A DNA stretch of 64,000 nt from Thozetella sp. PMI_491 (Eukaryota > Ascomycota > Sordariomycetes > Chaetosphaeriales > Chaetosphaeriaceae): the NCBI GenBank assembly GCA_021432635.1, contig MU270016.1, forward strand, positions 1,135,905-1,199,904. Direction: 5' to 3'. The notes below the pieces were generated by a model. It was not told the DNA's origin. It did not search any database and saw only the letters and a list, made by a program, of their open reading frames with translations. Positions within the stretch are counted from its first letter, which is position 1. Every line of letters starts with the position of its first letter. The position numbers and the translations under genes were made by a program. Of this stretch, positions 10,138 through 21,777 are shown piece by piece.

Positions 10138-12868
10138 ATGGCCGATCCGATATCTATTACGGGGCTAGTTCTGTCGGTCGGCGGCGTCATCAAACTACTG
10201 GTGGGGCTCGCCACCGACGTCAAGGATGCGCCTGCCGACACTTTATACCACTATAATCAACTGACGACAGAGCTGTTTGCGCTAAAAGGGGCAATTGAAC
10301 TGTTCGAGAGCCGACCACAGATATACCTGGACAGACCGCAGCAGTTCACAGAAATGCTGCGAACTGCTTCCGACGCCATCGAGCTGCTTCGAAATGAAAT
10401 TGCAGCGCGTCCGTCGCAGAGAGAACGCTTTACTCAGCGATTGACCTGGCATTGGAAGAAGGCTGACCTAGCCAACCATGTGGCAAGAATTGAAAGAGTT
10501 AAGACGTGTCTATTGGTCGGAATGACGACAAATAATCTGTGAGTATTGGCGATGTACCGGGTCCAGAGAGATCACGCGTGATTCTGATGAGGTTGTGTAG
10601 CTCCAATAGCGAGGATATATTATTACATCTGCACAGGCTCAACCTCCAGATTGATGAAGATCGTGAGGCAAAGGTGTCTGAGCTCAACCGTATGATATTT
10701 GCACCTCTTTTGGTAGCTGTGCGACTTGTTGACGCTTCATAAGAGAAGAATTATAACACTATACTCCACCAGCTCGCGCCCATCCGACCCGAGCAAGCCC
10801 ATACCAAAGCCTTGTCTGACCATCAGCCAGGGACGTCAGCTTGGTTCTTACAAGGACCGCTTCGCCAGTTCTTCAGCAATAACCAGTCCCATGGCGCCAT
10901 TCTTTGGGTGAAAGGAAAATGCAAGTTGTCGAAGAGGGTGTCGAGCAATGCGACGAATTTGGTGCTGACAAGTCATATTATTAGCTGGATCTGGGAAAAC
11001 GACACTTTTGTGAGTCCTGTCACAAGGTATCAAGTATTGTAGTTGCTAACGAACGGTGCTTTATTCCCAGTGGGCAGTTGACGGAGCACCTAAAACAGAC
11101 CCAAACCAACTCTGCAGTACTCCATTTCTACTGCTCCTTCGACATGTCGGACTCCCATAAACCCGCAATTATTCTAGGCTCGCTCGTAGAACAGCTATCC
11201 AAGCAGGTCCCAGCGATCCGAGAAGAGCTAATGGCTGAGTCCCAGATCGCAGAGAGCAGAGATCAAAAAGTTGTCTTTACATCAACCAGACTCGAAGATA
11301 TCTTGATTAAGAGCGCCTCTGAACTTGCCTCCGTCACAATCGTCATCGACGCAATTAACGAAGGAACAATGCAATTAGAAGTTGAGAAATCCCTATATCG
11401 CCTTGCGATGGAATGTCCAAATGTTCGGGTCATTGCTTCTAGTACCGACAACCACCACATGGATGCAGCAGAACACACTACCTTTGGTCCGAGAACAACA
11501 GCTCCGGCCATCTATCAAGTTGAGATGAATCCGGAAGCTGTTGATGGTGACATACGAGCCTACCTTGAGTCTAAACTTGCCACGGATGCGAAGCTCAGGA
11601 TCTTCAGCAAGAACCTTAAACTAGATATCTGCAATGCTATCCTAAGCAGATCTCGAGGGATGTACGTATCGCAAGTATCGGACTATCACATTCTCTTCTG
11701 TGTCTGCCGGATGTATGTCCCCGGTAACGTCTAGCTCTAACCCGAATCTTGTAGGTTCCGATATGCGGAATGCCAGATCAGAAATCTTTCGGCGCAAAAG
11801 ACGGGCCGAAATGTACGAAAGGCGCTCTTCGAGATACCGCCTAGTTTGAACGAAACCTATGAACGAGCTTTGAGCAATATTAAAGCACCTCAAGACAGAA
11901 TCTTGATGAAGAAGATCTTGACCTGGTTATCATTCTCCCTGCGTCCCATGGAGCTATCTGAACTTGGGGATGCTGTGGTGGTGGAGGATGGTGATGATGA
12001 TATAGATGACGATATCCGACTTCACGAACCAACGCTCCTCCTTGAGAATTCCAACGGATTGCTTGAGTACGATCCGGTTTCCCAGATGGTATCTCTCAGC
12101 CATTCCTCCGTCAAAACGTTTCTCACTTCTGATTGGATCAGAACCTCGTCAGTTTCCGACTTCGCTCTTAGCGAGTTCGCCTGCCATAAAACTATTATGC
12201 GGACTTGTCTCACCTATTTATCTTTCCCATCGCTAGTCGGCATGGCTGGTAATGTAGATGATGCTATGGACGCCTACCCTCTCCTGGACTATGCTGCGAA
12301 TTACTGGCCGCACCACCTCCACGATCCTTCTTCCCACGATTGGCATATGATACGGTCGTTCTTTGAGACCCGCCGCTTGGATGAAGCTGGGAATTACGCG
12401 GTTTGGATTCGCATCCTTGCCGACCATATGCGTCTTCCCACCATAAAAGCAACCGAGCCGCTCTACTACGCTGCGTCGTTCGGCTTCACTGCGTTAATCG
12501 AAGCGATTCTATGCTTTGATGATTTTGTGGATATTGAGGCGCGCGGGGGTAGACGTCGCTCGACCCCGTTGCAAGCAGCCTGTTTTTACCGTAAAAAGGA
12601 GGCTGTAAGGATGCTGCTCGAGGCTGGTGCGGATCCACTATCTAGAGATGGGACTATGAGAGGGTTCTTCGGTCGCACCGCCGAAGATGGCTTGACCTCG
12701 CTCTGGTGGGCAAGGCTAAATGGCTGGGCGGATATTGTGGCGTTGATAGAACGGGATATAAAGGAGCCGGTTGGCTTCATTGAGAACAAGGAGGAATTTC
12801 CAGAGAGTCTTGCTATAAGCATTCAAATCAGCGGGCTTAGGAAGCAGTATATGGATAGCCATGCATAA
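10138..12868 (+). CDS. NACHT-type STAND protein with short ankyrin-like C-terminus
   Basis: Six exons: 10138-10538, 10601-10689, 10744-10920, 10985-11009, 11071-11661 and 11755-12868 (798 aa). Residues 1-150 match the helical fungal STAND N-terminal type (ADPISITGLVLSVGGV). Walker A is GKSGSGKTT (221-229); S223 is split by a GC-AG intron (donor GCAAGT at 10921) and GSGKTTL lies on a 25-nt exon. A Walker B-like strand is TIVIDAINEG. The part after about residue 430 is the usual STAND helical region; an acidic stretch (DGDDDIDDD) occurs within it. The C-terminus holds one or two ankyrin-like units (STPLQAACFYRKKEAVRMLLEAGADP). Read without introns the gene would seem broken by an in-frame TAA at 10740 and a lost P-loop; both disappear with splicing. 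The family functions as signal-triggered oligomerising switches in fungal non-self recognition; the trigger here is unknown. Confidence 0.8.
10921..10984 (+). other. GC-AG intron interrupting the Walker A codon run
   Basis: Donor GCAAGTT and acceptor ATTATTAG, 64 nt, with a CTGAC branch-like site at 10964-10968. Removing it joins WVKGK to S-GSGKTTL in frame. No GT donor nearby restores the P-loop. Confidence 0.75.
10985..11009 (+). other. 25-nt microexon encoding the P-loop core
   Basis: Flanked by the GC-AG intron upstream and a GTGAGT intron downstream. It encodes the end of S223, GSGKTTL, and the first two bases of F231. Confidence 0.75.
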
Positions 12869-12985
12869 TCCTTCGATTGTTGAGGATGACGGTATGATAA
12901 CCGGATCTCACAAGCTCATAACTAAAAGGTCTTCTTATAGAACATATTAAAGATAAAGAAGTCATGTTTACATTCTAACCCTATA

Positions 12986-14020
12986 TTACTCGAGTGTAAT
13001 CTTCTTCGTCTGCCTCTCTAAATACTTCCATGCTTGGAGCGCAATTGTCGCTAGACCAACCCGTTCCGCGTGCTTTACATTCCACGAAATAATCATTAAA
13101 TGCCCGACGCGGCAATTTGAGGGCGAGCAGAAGAACTTTAGATTCCTCCCGTCAGGGAACCCTCCTGAATACGCCGGGTGGTTAAAATGAGGGCATATGG
13201 ATGTTGATAGCAGCACAAATTCGCACTTCCCAAGTGTAGCAGTACTCTTCCGATGCCACATGGTCCCGCAAGGAATGTAAGGCTGAGATATATAGAATGA
13301 GTCGGGGCCGTTTATTTCCTTCTGTCCCTCTTCGGAAAAGATTTGCCTGTTGACACATAAATCTTCCAGCGGGCTTGTTTGGCTGGAGGGCTATAGTTTT
13401 GACAAGGTAAGAGCCGATCCTTGTACTACTTCGTCCGTGAACTGGAGTATATCATGGCCTTGATACGTCAAATTTCTACTACTTTCCATGTGATCTTTCT
13501 CACCATGGATAGGTAGGTAAGCCGTGATCGTGCGGACTGGTGTCTCGAACCAGGTCCCAAGATCTCGTAGCTCGCGCTGACCAGTTCCATCTCCGGGCTG
13601 GGAGCTGAAATTTTGGCATTCCTCGCGATAGATGAGCCTCAATAGAGTGGACCTTCGTCATAGTTCAGATGTCCTCGCCAACCAGCCCAAGACCAGCTAG
13701 GAAGGCCTGGATTTCTGTGTAGCTCATTGCCAAAGATCGAGTTGCGAAATTTAAGGGGTCTCTGGTAGTGACCCGGAGTGAACAGTAGTGAAGCAGGGGC
13801 TCAGGAAATCCAACTGTAATTCTCCAGTCCTTTCCGTTCACAAGCGCAGAGAGAATACCCGAAAACGCATTAAGCCTATCGTTTTCAAAGCCAAGCTTTC
13901 GACGCATATAAACATCGACGAGGGCAAAATAAGAGGGCAAGACTGCCTGCAGCAAACTCCACCCATCTGGAGCGCCAGCAAAAGGGTCATCTTCGAGTCC
14001 CTTTGGCAGCTTTGGGCGAA
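12986..14020 (-). pseudogene. Decayed HET-domain gene, C-terminal half
   Basis: Three minus-strand pieces in different frames match the order of a HET protein's C-terminal half. The first (14020-13690) contains DDPFAGAPDGWSLLQ, then RKLGFENDRLNAFSGIL. A frame change follows to FPSWSWAGW (about 13700-13675). The next piece is 13642-13391, and the last (13261-12986) contains CEFVLLS and ERVGLATIALQAW, the usual HET tail. The N-terminal HET core (YVALSY-WG, DRLCI-QD) is not visible upstream, where a stop precedes the first piece. Some breaks could be introns, but the FPSWSWAGW frame reaches a stop after 12 more residues. It lies tail-to-tail with the NACHT gene, 117 bp away. Confidence 0.6.
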
Positions 14021-15182
14021 CATCTTAAGATGGCCATTCGTGACATAGTGATCTAAATCAAGGATTTCCAGTGCTCAATCCTAGACTTAGTCTTAGATCT
14101 CAGTGAAATTCCGACAAATATAAAGGCCTTCGATCATTGTCTAGGGCTGCTTCAGCTGCGGGGACTACTCGTAATACATAGTATTAATATCGGTATAGCA
14201 TATGATGTCCTAGCGAATAGACTCGCTATAATGATTTGATAAGCAGGTACGAGGTGTAAGCAAAGCTTCTTGTGCCACACATGAGTCGTTTAGGGCAACA
14301 GCAAATAGCTACCTAGGTGTATCTACCTCCCAAAGTGAACGGTTCCGTTTCACGTGGAATGCTATATGATATCAACGAGGATAGAGACTTTGTCGAAGCA
14401 TATTCTAACCTATCGCATGAGAATTCGGACTGTGAGGAAAGACGGGCGACTTATTAGAAGACAAGGAAGCTGATGGAAGACATCGAAGCCCATCATGTAT
14501 TACTACTCAAGACCGGCTAGCGGTACATGCTCCGTCTTGTTAGGAATCCATTCTCCTTTTTCGGATTCAATTCGCATGAAAGATCCCTCTAACTGGACAA
14601 TACATTATGCGATGATCGCGCTGCGAGTACGGATATTAGAGCAACGGCCGGTACAACATTAAGTAACTATGGAGTTATAGATGAAACTAGATTTGGACGG
14701 ACAGTACTGTACGGAGTCGAATTTCCACTTCCATTAACAATCGCTCCACTTACCCCAAACTCCCCATGAGATCCACTAGGAGTGATCGAGGGGCTTTTGG
14801 AGAAATGGAATCGCTCTTATTGGCCCGTCGGCATCAGTGGGGGTGGGGCCTTGGGATCACTTTTTCCTATTGGGCTTTGGAGTGAAAGGACTCCATTTGG
14901 TTCCATCCACTTTCCGACAAACCCCAACTTCCGCCGGCTAGTGCGCTAGGTGCCGGTTCCGTGGCCTCCCCCTAGCCTGGGGTGCAGAGGCGACGTCTGC
15001 TGCATGAGATGTATGGATTGTAGAGATCCACCCACCATACATATGTCAAGTAGCTGGTTTTTCATCTACATCTCAGCGTTCAGTCTGGCATTCGGCGCTC
15101 CTGGTGTTGAGGTAACTCGAGTGCTTAGAAGAGCGGGTTAATTACAGAACCTACACATATGATCCCTTTCTTAAACTGAAAC
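14021..15182. other. Intergenic, no gene seen
   Basis: 1.16 kb, AT-rich in its first half, with no frame showing HET-core or other motifs. It would be where the missing HET N-terminus should lie. The last few hundred bases are the promoter of the P450 at 15183. Confidence 0.5.
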
Positions 15183-16783
15183 ATGGCTCTTCTCTCCATT
15201 CCCACATTGGCCCTTATTGCCTTGGGTCTCATTGCTGCTCGCTTGATCATAAGCGGCGTTCGCTCTCCGCTCTCCCACGTTCCCGGCCCGTGGTATTCCC
15301 GCTTTACACACCGGGTCCTCTGGGCTCAAACCATCGCAGGGCGACGCATTCACTACGTCGACTATCTGCACCGCTTATACGGTCCTGTGGTCCGGATTGC
15401 TCCGGACGAGGTAGATGTCAGCGATGTTGATGCCTTCGCCAAGATCCACAGAACCGGCGCGGGGTATCTGAAAGGTCCGTGGTATGATGGCATCATCCCC
15501 GGTCGTGAGCCCGGCATCTTCGTGATGCGAGATCCCCGTCAGCATGCCGCAAGGAGGAGGCTTTTTGCCCAGGCCTTTAGCAACTCGGCTCTCCAGCGGA
15601 ATTGGGAATCTGAGATCCGCAGCAAAGCCGAAAAGGCCGTGTCCAGGATCAAGGTAGATGCTGTCGCTGGCGATGCCGATGTACTGAAATGGTGGACATT
15701 GATGGCGACCGACGTTATTGCACATCTCTCATTCGGGGAGTCGTTCGGAATGTTGGATCTAGGCAAGGTATCGATACCCACCGCACCACCTTTTGCTAGT
15801 GCCTTCAGACGGCTGACCTCATCTCCAAAATAGCAAACGCCTTATATCGATGCGGTACAGTCAGCCTTGCTTGTTGGTGTTTTGAGAAACGAGCTCCCAC
15901 TTGTCTACTCCATCGCACGTTGGCTCCCGTTTCGGAGCATACAGAGCCTAGTCACTGCCGACGACGTCGTGTATCAGTACGGAGGCAAAGCGGTGCAGAA
16001 TATGCGGGCCCAGAGTGCTAACCACCAAAACCTGTTCGGGCAAATGGTAGCCGAAGGCGACAGCCAAGAGAAAACTACCGTCACAGACGACATGATCCGA
16101 TCGGAAGCTGGAAATCTGATCGTGGCCGGATCCGACACGACGGCTGTCACGTTAACCTACCTCGTCTGGGCTGTACTCAAGGATCCAGAGCTTCATGCTC
16201 AGTTAGCGGAGGAAGTTGCCAAGCTGAGTCCAGCTCTCGAATCTGAAGAGTTACAGAATGCACCACTGCTGAACAGTGTCATCCACGAGACTCTCCGACT
16301 CTACGGCGCCGCGCCGGGTTCGCTGCCACGAGTTGTACCCGGAGATGGAGCAGATCTGGGCGGCCATTTCCTTCCCGGCGGCACAGTTGTCAGCACACAG
16401 GCTTTCACTCTTCACCGGGATCCAGACATCTTTCCTGACCCTCTTAGGTAAGTCGCCCGCACGGCTACCGCCGTCCGGAGCATCTTGACTGACATTGCCG
16501 CAGGTTCGATGGTTACCGATTCTTCAATAAGGCTGCCATGAGTCCGACGCAGAAGATAGCCTTTTCTCCTTTTGGTGCCGGATCTCGTATTTGTTTAGGC
16601 ATACATCTGGCATGGATGGAGCTCCGAATCGCGACGGCCTTGTTCTTCAGAGAATGCCGCGGTGCGATAATAAGTCCATCAATGACAGATGCCATGATGG
16701 AGCTAGACAACCGGTTCCTTATCTCTCCCAAAGGGCACTCCTGCAAGATTACTCTACGAGATCCCCCTTGTACTGCGAGCTGA
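15183..16783 (+). CDS. Cytochrome P450 monooxygenase (microsomal type)
   Basis: Exons 15183-15767, 15834-16447 and 16504-16783 (492 aa). An N-terminal hydrophobic anchor (about residues 3-22) is followed by the proline-rich hinge HVPGPWYSR, typical of ER-bound eukaryotic P450s. I-helix AGSDTT at 293-298, E347-x-x-R350 in the K helix (ETLR), and heme loop FGAGSRICLG at 423-432 with C430 as the thiolate ligand. Length is normal. It would need a separate NADPH-P450 reductase. Substrate unknown; the closest P450 neighbour in the window, at 21778, is of a different class. Confidence 0.88.
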
Positions 16784-17206
16784 TCGACTAGGATGTAGGG
16801 AAGTTTGGGTGAAAAAAATGACTATATTACCTGAAATTATGCACAGCCAAAAGAGAGTTCTGAGTTTCTCCCAGAATCCTGCCAGACCAGGGCTTCTCAG
16901 CTTTGTCCCCTTACGCCATCCCGAGTTGCATTTCCAAGATGATTGCCTCCTTAGTGCGCCTATGTTCGCCGATAGTGCCTTCCCTTCCTGCCTGTTATCT
17001 CCCATTGTGATGACGTGTTGAGTATATTTGTGAAGCAATGAACGGGATCCGGCCTTTCTGATTTCCGTCGATCGCAAAAGCTGCCCACTAGGGGGATTAT
17101 CTCAGACAGCTCAACAACCGAATCGCCCTTCACCCGACCCTTAGGCCAAATCCTGGGCAGCCAACAGGGTATGCTTCTGCGCCATCTATATTTGACCCCT
17201 GAAAGA
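16784..17206. other. Intergenic between P450 and small secreted gene
   Basis: 423 bp between converging genes; it should contain both 3' UTRs. Nothing else seen. Confidence 0.5.
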
Positions 17207-17437
17207 TCAGTGGCAGTCCGCACGATATCCGTCTAGTGCACAGCACGACGCAAAAGGGCGCATTTTTCCTTTAAGCAATCTGACCGGGCAGTCTTCGCCC
17301 CTTCCGAATCTTCTCGCAATGTCGAAACAGCACCCTTGGGTGGCGCCAACTGCGTTTTTGCCGCCGATCATGCATTTACAAGCCTCCGCTGCGGAAAAGA
17401 ATGCGATGAAAAAGAAGAGAATGATGTTGACCTTCAT
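17207..17437 (-). CDS. Small cysteine-rich secreted protein
   Basis: 76 aa from the ATG at 17437 (a longer frame upstream adds a non-secretory leader). Residues 1-19 form a strong signal peptide (KVNIILFFFIAFFSA, AEA cleavage-like). The mature part of about 57 aa has eight cysteines in the order C-x-C, CC, C, CC, C (CKCMIGG, GCCFD, EDCP, ASCCA, ADCH), enough for four disulfides. Spacing fits a recurrent class of fungal small secreted proteins with ACKC at the mature start; no catalytic motif. Probably extracellular; effector-like or antimicrobial roles are only possibilities. It appears to be one exon. Confidence 0.65.
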   Translation of the reverse strand: MKVNIILFFFIAFFSAAEACKCMIGGKNAVGATQGCCFDIARRFGRGEDCPVRLLKGKMRPFASCCALDGYRADCH

Positions 17438-18984
17438 CTTGGTGTTTCGAAATGTGGTGATGCTTCCCACTATGGGTGGCGTGAATTGCAGTAGAAGATT
17501 TCGTCTGGTCAAGTCGGGCTGATTAATGGGACGATTCCCAGTCGGTCATTTGGTATTTCCTTGTCCTAGATATTCCCACCCTGGCATGCAGTCAAACCCG
17601 CTCGAAGTGGAAAGAAAGGGAAAAAAAGATGATGGAGCGTTCTCCGGCCTCGTACAGAACAGCCTCGTACAGAGATTAGTAGCTCTCCCACAACCCCGCG
17701 CCAGACCGAATCTGGCTTGGAGCCCCTATTTGCTGGGCACACGCAACCTGCTAGCTGGGCTAATAGTTTGGCGCGAAGGGAGATTAGGAGAAAAGAGAGT
17801 AGCTGCCAGAACGCCATTGAAGTTCTGGCCCGAGTGGCCTAACTGCCCTAGGTATGGTAGGTGGCCTCTTAGCCAAGTCGCCCGGTGGAGCACTCTCGCG
17901 AAGATGAAAGGATAACTGACAGTCCTGAGTCAATCGCCCCCTTTTTTCTTGAACCTAATGGCTTGTTATTTGTTAGCGCGCTTGGGGTTGGCACGACACG
18001 TATCGCGGTGCCCGTGTCTCAGGGTTAGCGGCTCCCCTGCTGCCGAGGTCATCCTTAAGTGTGTCAGGGGTCGTCATCCGAAACTCTTCCATGATACACG
18101 TCGCATCTTGTACAGGAGAACCACCCATCTAGCAGCTTATTAGAAGCTGAACTGGGAGAGTCACTCAATCGTATCTGTTTCTACTAGCGTTTGTTTGTTC
18201 CTTTTTCCTTCCCGACTACCCCGGTTTGAGCCTCGATTGCTCGCATGGTAGTTCGTCCCAGGAAGTCCATCCGAATATCGTAACGCACATCTTATTTCCC
18301 CACGGCCGGGAGCAGGGTGCTAGAAAATTTGGGGATTTTCCGGGGTACTGTATTCTATCTCTCGGCACTGGAGTTGGCCGCCTTTTGAGACCAAGTGGCC
18401 ATACTTGGCGTAGTTAGAAGTCGGTGTCAATGGAAACTTCCATATTATCTAATGCAGCACGTACTACTCTTCGGATTTCAGTGTCGCCCAGACCGAAATT
18501 CCATGTACGAGACTGTTGTGAACATTACCGCGATAACGGCACGTGTCCGCCGCAATGAAAGGTACGCGTTTCGGAAGATACTGATCCCGGCAGGTGCGAG
18601 AAGGGATTCGACAAAATTCATGATGGTGAGTATCTGGATAGCAGCATGGCCATCGAGTAACACTGAGGGTCGACTATAAGGATAAAGGTAGGGCGGGCAG
18701 TAGAAAGACTAGCAGTGCATGCCTATTGGTGGATATCATGGTATTGACAATTGATATGATAGTGCCAGGTGTGGCATATTTCGTCCAAATAATTAAACAG
18801 CACATCCTTGATTGGAGTGGCATTAATTTGATATATCTCCTGGGTTGATATACTTCATACATGACTTTCCAATAACAAATGGCGTAAGATACAACCTCCC
18901 TCCAGCACATCACCTCTTCACCATCCCATGGCCGGTCAACCACGGCCAATGCTTAATCGTTCTCCTAGGAGACGGGAGTACACT
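17438..18984. other. Intergenic, nothing recognised
   Basis: 1.55 kb. Frames are short or non-ATG and show no domain motif. The left end is the promoter of the small secreted gene, the right end the 3' flank of the MFS gene. Confidence 0.5.
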
Positions 18985-20816
18985 TCAGTCGGTGGTGGTA
19001 AGCCCGCGCTTTTGTTCTCTCCGTGTGTTATGTCGCCGCCACATAGGATTAAGGAGGTATACAGCTACTCCCAAGATACAAACAGCTCCAAAAATGGCGG
19101 TCAGGACACCGAAAGCCCACACAGTGCCACCCCGCTCGACCAGAGGGGTGAAGCCATACGTAGCACCGAAGGAGATAATGTTCTTGGTGCCCACTACCAT
19201 CACAAGGGCCGGTCCCGGGTGCTTGGGACTGGCCTCGGCCGCAAACGTAGTGCTAACAATAAGGACACCGGTAAAAGTAACCTGGAATAGAGTCCAGCTC
19301 ATGACGGTAGCCCACGAGTTGGGAAAGTTACCGGCAGAGGCGAACCCATACAACAGCAGCATGGCGACCCCCAAAAATGCAAGAGGGATGAGGACAAGAA
19401 GGCGGTGTTCGGGCCGGTGGAGTCCGCTGTTGCGGCGGGCCATCCATATGACAAAGGGATCACCTAGGAAGGTGCAGTACGCAGTGCCTAGGATACCCCC
19501 GACAACGCCGCCGAGGTTGATTAGGCCGATATCCTGGGCCTGCCATCCATAGCCCTGCAGCACTTGGTCGTAGGTGAGCGACATGTCGATGGAGCAAGCC
19601 AGAGTTATTGACGTGAGCAGAATCACCCAGAGGATTGCGGGAGACGTCACACTCTCGATCATGTAGACCCAAGACATAACGATCATACTCCAAGGCTTAG
19701 CATGCGGCTCAGACCAGGGGCGCAGCTTCTCCAGGTACGGCTTGCGTTCGGTGGCTATGACGACTTCCTCGACCTGCATTCGGTCGAGAAACTCCTGCGC
19801 CTGGTCGTCGGGAACGATATGGGTTACACCAAAGTCATCGGTAATCACGACTTGGCCGTCCAAGCTGGCAGCAGGACGACTGAACCGCGTCTCGAAGCCG
19901 CCAAGGATGGTAAAGATGAGCCCCACGGCGATGGTACCAACGAATACATAATAATACGATCGCCAGCCCAAGGCAGCAGCCTCGTAGCTGCTTGCGAGGT
20001 TGAGAAGGCTGCTGATAATGTTTTGGGACATCCAGTACAGGCCGAAAATGCGGCCGCGCTCGTGTAGGAAGGTAACCTCGGTAAGCATTAGGGGGAGGAG
20101 CGATTCGGAAGCACCGGTCGAGAGGCCCTGGAAAATACGGGCGATCAAATGGCCTTCGTAGCTATCCTGGGTCGCGGCACCGATGGTGGATGCTAATAGC
20201 GCAACTACAGCGCATAGAAAGACGGGTCGACGCCCGAAAGCCAGGGACAAGGGAAGGATGAGCCAGTTGCCTACAAGTCGATCAGTGAATGTCCGGATCT
20301 AGCCATAGCCAGAGATTGGAGCAGACGTACCCAAACCGATACATAGAGATGGCACGGTAAGCAGAAGCACTACCTGGTCGGACGTGTATCCCTGTGGGAT
20401 ATAGATCTGGAAGAAGACACCCAGGATGGCTCCCAAGCCTCCGGCTAGGGCAAGGCCCATGATTGCTATGACGACCTGTGGTTAGCACTTGAGGCGCGGA
20501 ATAGTGAGTCGTCTGGGGAGATGGAGACATCCATCTCGTCCACGCGATGGCGTATCCAGGGTGGCAGAGCATGTTTGAACTTACAATACCAGCAGCAGCA
20601 TCCGATCACGACCCATTTCTCCCAGGTGCGGAAGTTCAGAGGATCGTTGGGGTCGGCGGAGGGAACCGGTAGCCTGCGGACATTGCCATGCTTGTCGACC
20701 AACAGCGCGTCGCCTTCGGCATGGCTTTTCTTGCCCTCAGCAAGAGGCAGGCCCTTGACGGGGGCGTCTTCTAGCTCGGCCGCGGCCGGCACCTTTGCAT
20801 CGGAGCTAGAGGTCAT
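18985..20816 (-). CDS. MFS transporter (drug:H+ antiporter-like)
   Basis: Exons 20816-20585, 20465-20331 and 20270-18985 (550 aa). The first acceptor is ATAG just before CA-ATC-ATG, which restores the TM1 sequence CCCWYSIMGLALAGG; an alternative AG ten bases upstream would shift frame. The second junction restores SLCIGLGNWLILP. MFS loop signature FGRRPVF after TM2, then TEVTFLHERGR, and the long central loop with SLDGQVVITDDFGVTHI, both usual in this fungal family. 12 TM predicted by eye; plasma membrane. Divergent from the P450-reductase fusion at 21778, so export or import of that enzyme's substrate or product is a plausible inference. Confidence 0.85.
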
Positions 20817-21777
20817 GTCGGACGTGTGTGTTTCTAAGGGGGGAACGCAGCAAGCAGCAGGGCTAGCGAGCAGATAACCCTGGTATGCTCGATCGAAAGA
20901 GTGCGATGGACCTGCACGACATCGAGGCGGGGAGCAATCGTGTTTTTAAACGGACGCGCCTTGAAGGGTCTGTTGTCCCATCGCTGTCGGTTCGGATCAG
21001 CTTTCTGGGCTCGTAGCCGGGGCCAGCTGGGCGTTCGGGGCGGATGGCTGGGGTACTGCGGGGAGTTGGGATTAGCTTTCGGCCTAGGGCCACGGATGCG
21101 CTTGGCCGGGGTTCCCAACCCTCTGGGTCGCCCGAACCGAGACAGGTACTTACTGTACATGTGACCAGAAACCCTAGGAGCTATAGAGACTCGAGGTACG
21201 CAAATATTGAACCGCATGCTTAGCCCACTCTACTGTATACAGATGCTCCAACGGTATCAATTGGAGTATATATGTACTAGAGCCCTGTGTTTGGGTGATA
21301 TGTGCCACTGTTGATTCCCGCGGCTAGCCCTTTGACGGGGACTGCTAGATCCCAGGGCCTGAAGAGGGCGCGACACTCCTTGGCCATTGCCGTGTCACCG
21401 CGGCCGGCCGGCTCATTCCTAAGGAATCACCGCCGAAGATTTACTCCAAATTCTAGTCATGAAATTTCTTGCCTTCCGCTCTTGCCTATCACTAAGCCTT
21501 TGAGGTGTCTTTCTTTCTCGTTTTATGTCGTTATTTTTTGACGAGGCGTCTCACCCTGGCGCCCCGACCCGAAAGATTTGGTGGCGGCCACAGTCCCCGC
21601 GCTGGCCGGCTCGGTTCGGATGAGCCCCACTCCTTTCCAGATGCTCGACGCTCCACGCGATACAAAAGACGCCCATATTGCCTCGGGTCGACCTAATAGG
21701 GCACATAGCAAACCGGTTTATGAGGGCGGAGGCGCAAACTAGTTGCCTACACAGAGGTTTTTATTCGAAGCCCCACC
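20817..21777. promoter_or_regulatory. Divergent promoter region, MFS / P450 fusion
   Basis: 961 bp between two divergent starts; no protein-like frame of its own. A TATATATG element lies near 21267-21275. Shared regulation is possible but no operator was identified. Confidence 0.5.

Noticed and set aside
10730-10745. In-frame TAA suggesting a broken NACHT gene
   Set aside because: A GTATGA...CATAAG intron (10690-10743) removes it and keeps frame.
10905-10945. Degenerate P-loop (GKCKLSKR) in the NACHT gene
   Set aside because: That reading translates intron sequence; splicing the GC-AG intron gives a normal GKSGSGKTT.
20466-20475. Frameshift between TM1 and TM2 of the MFS gene
   Set aside because: Using the ATAG acceptor ten bases downstream of the first AG restores the family sequence.
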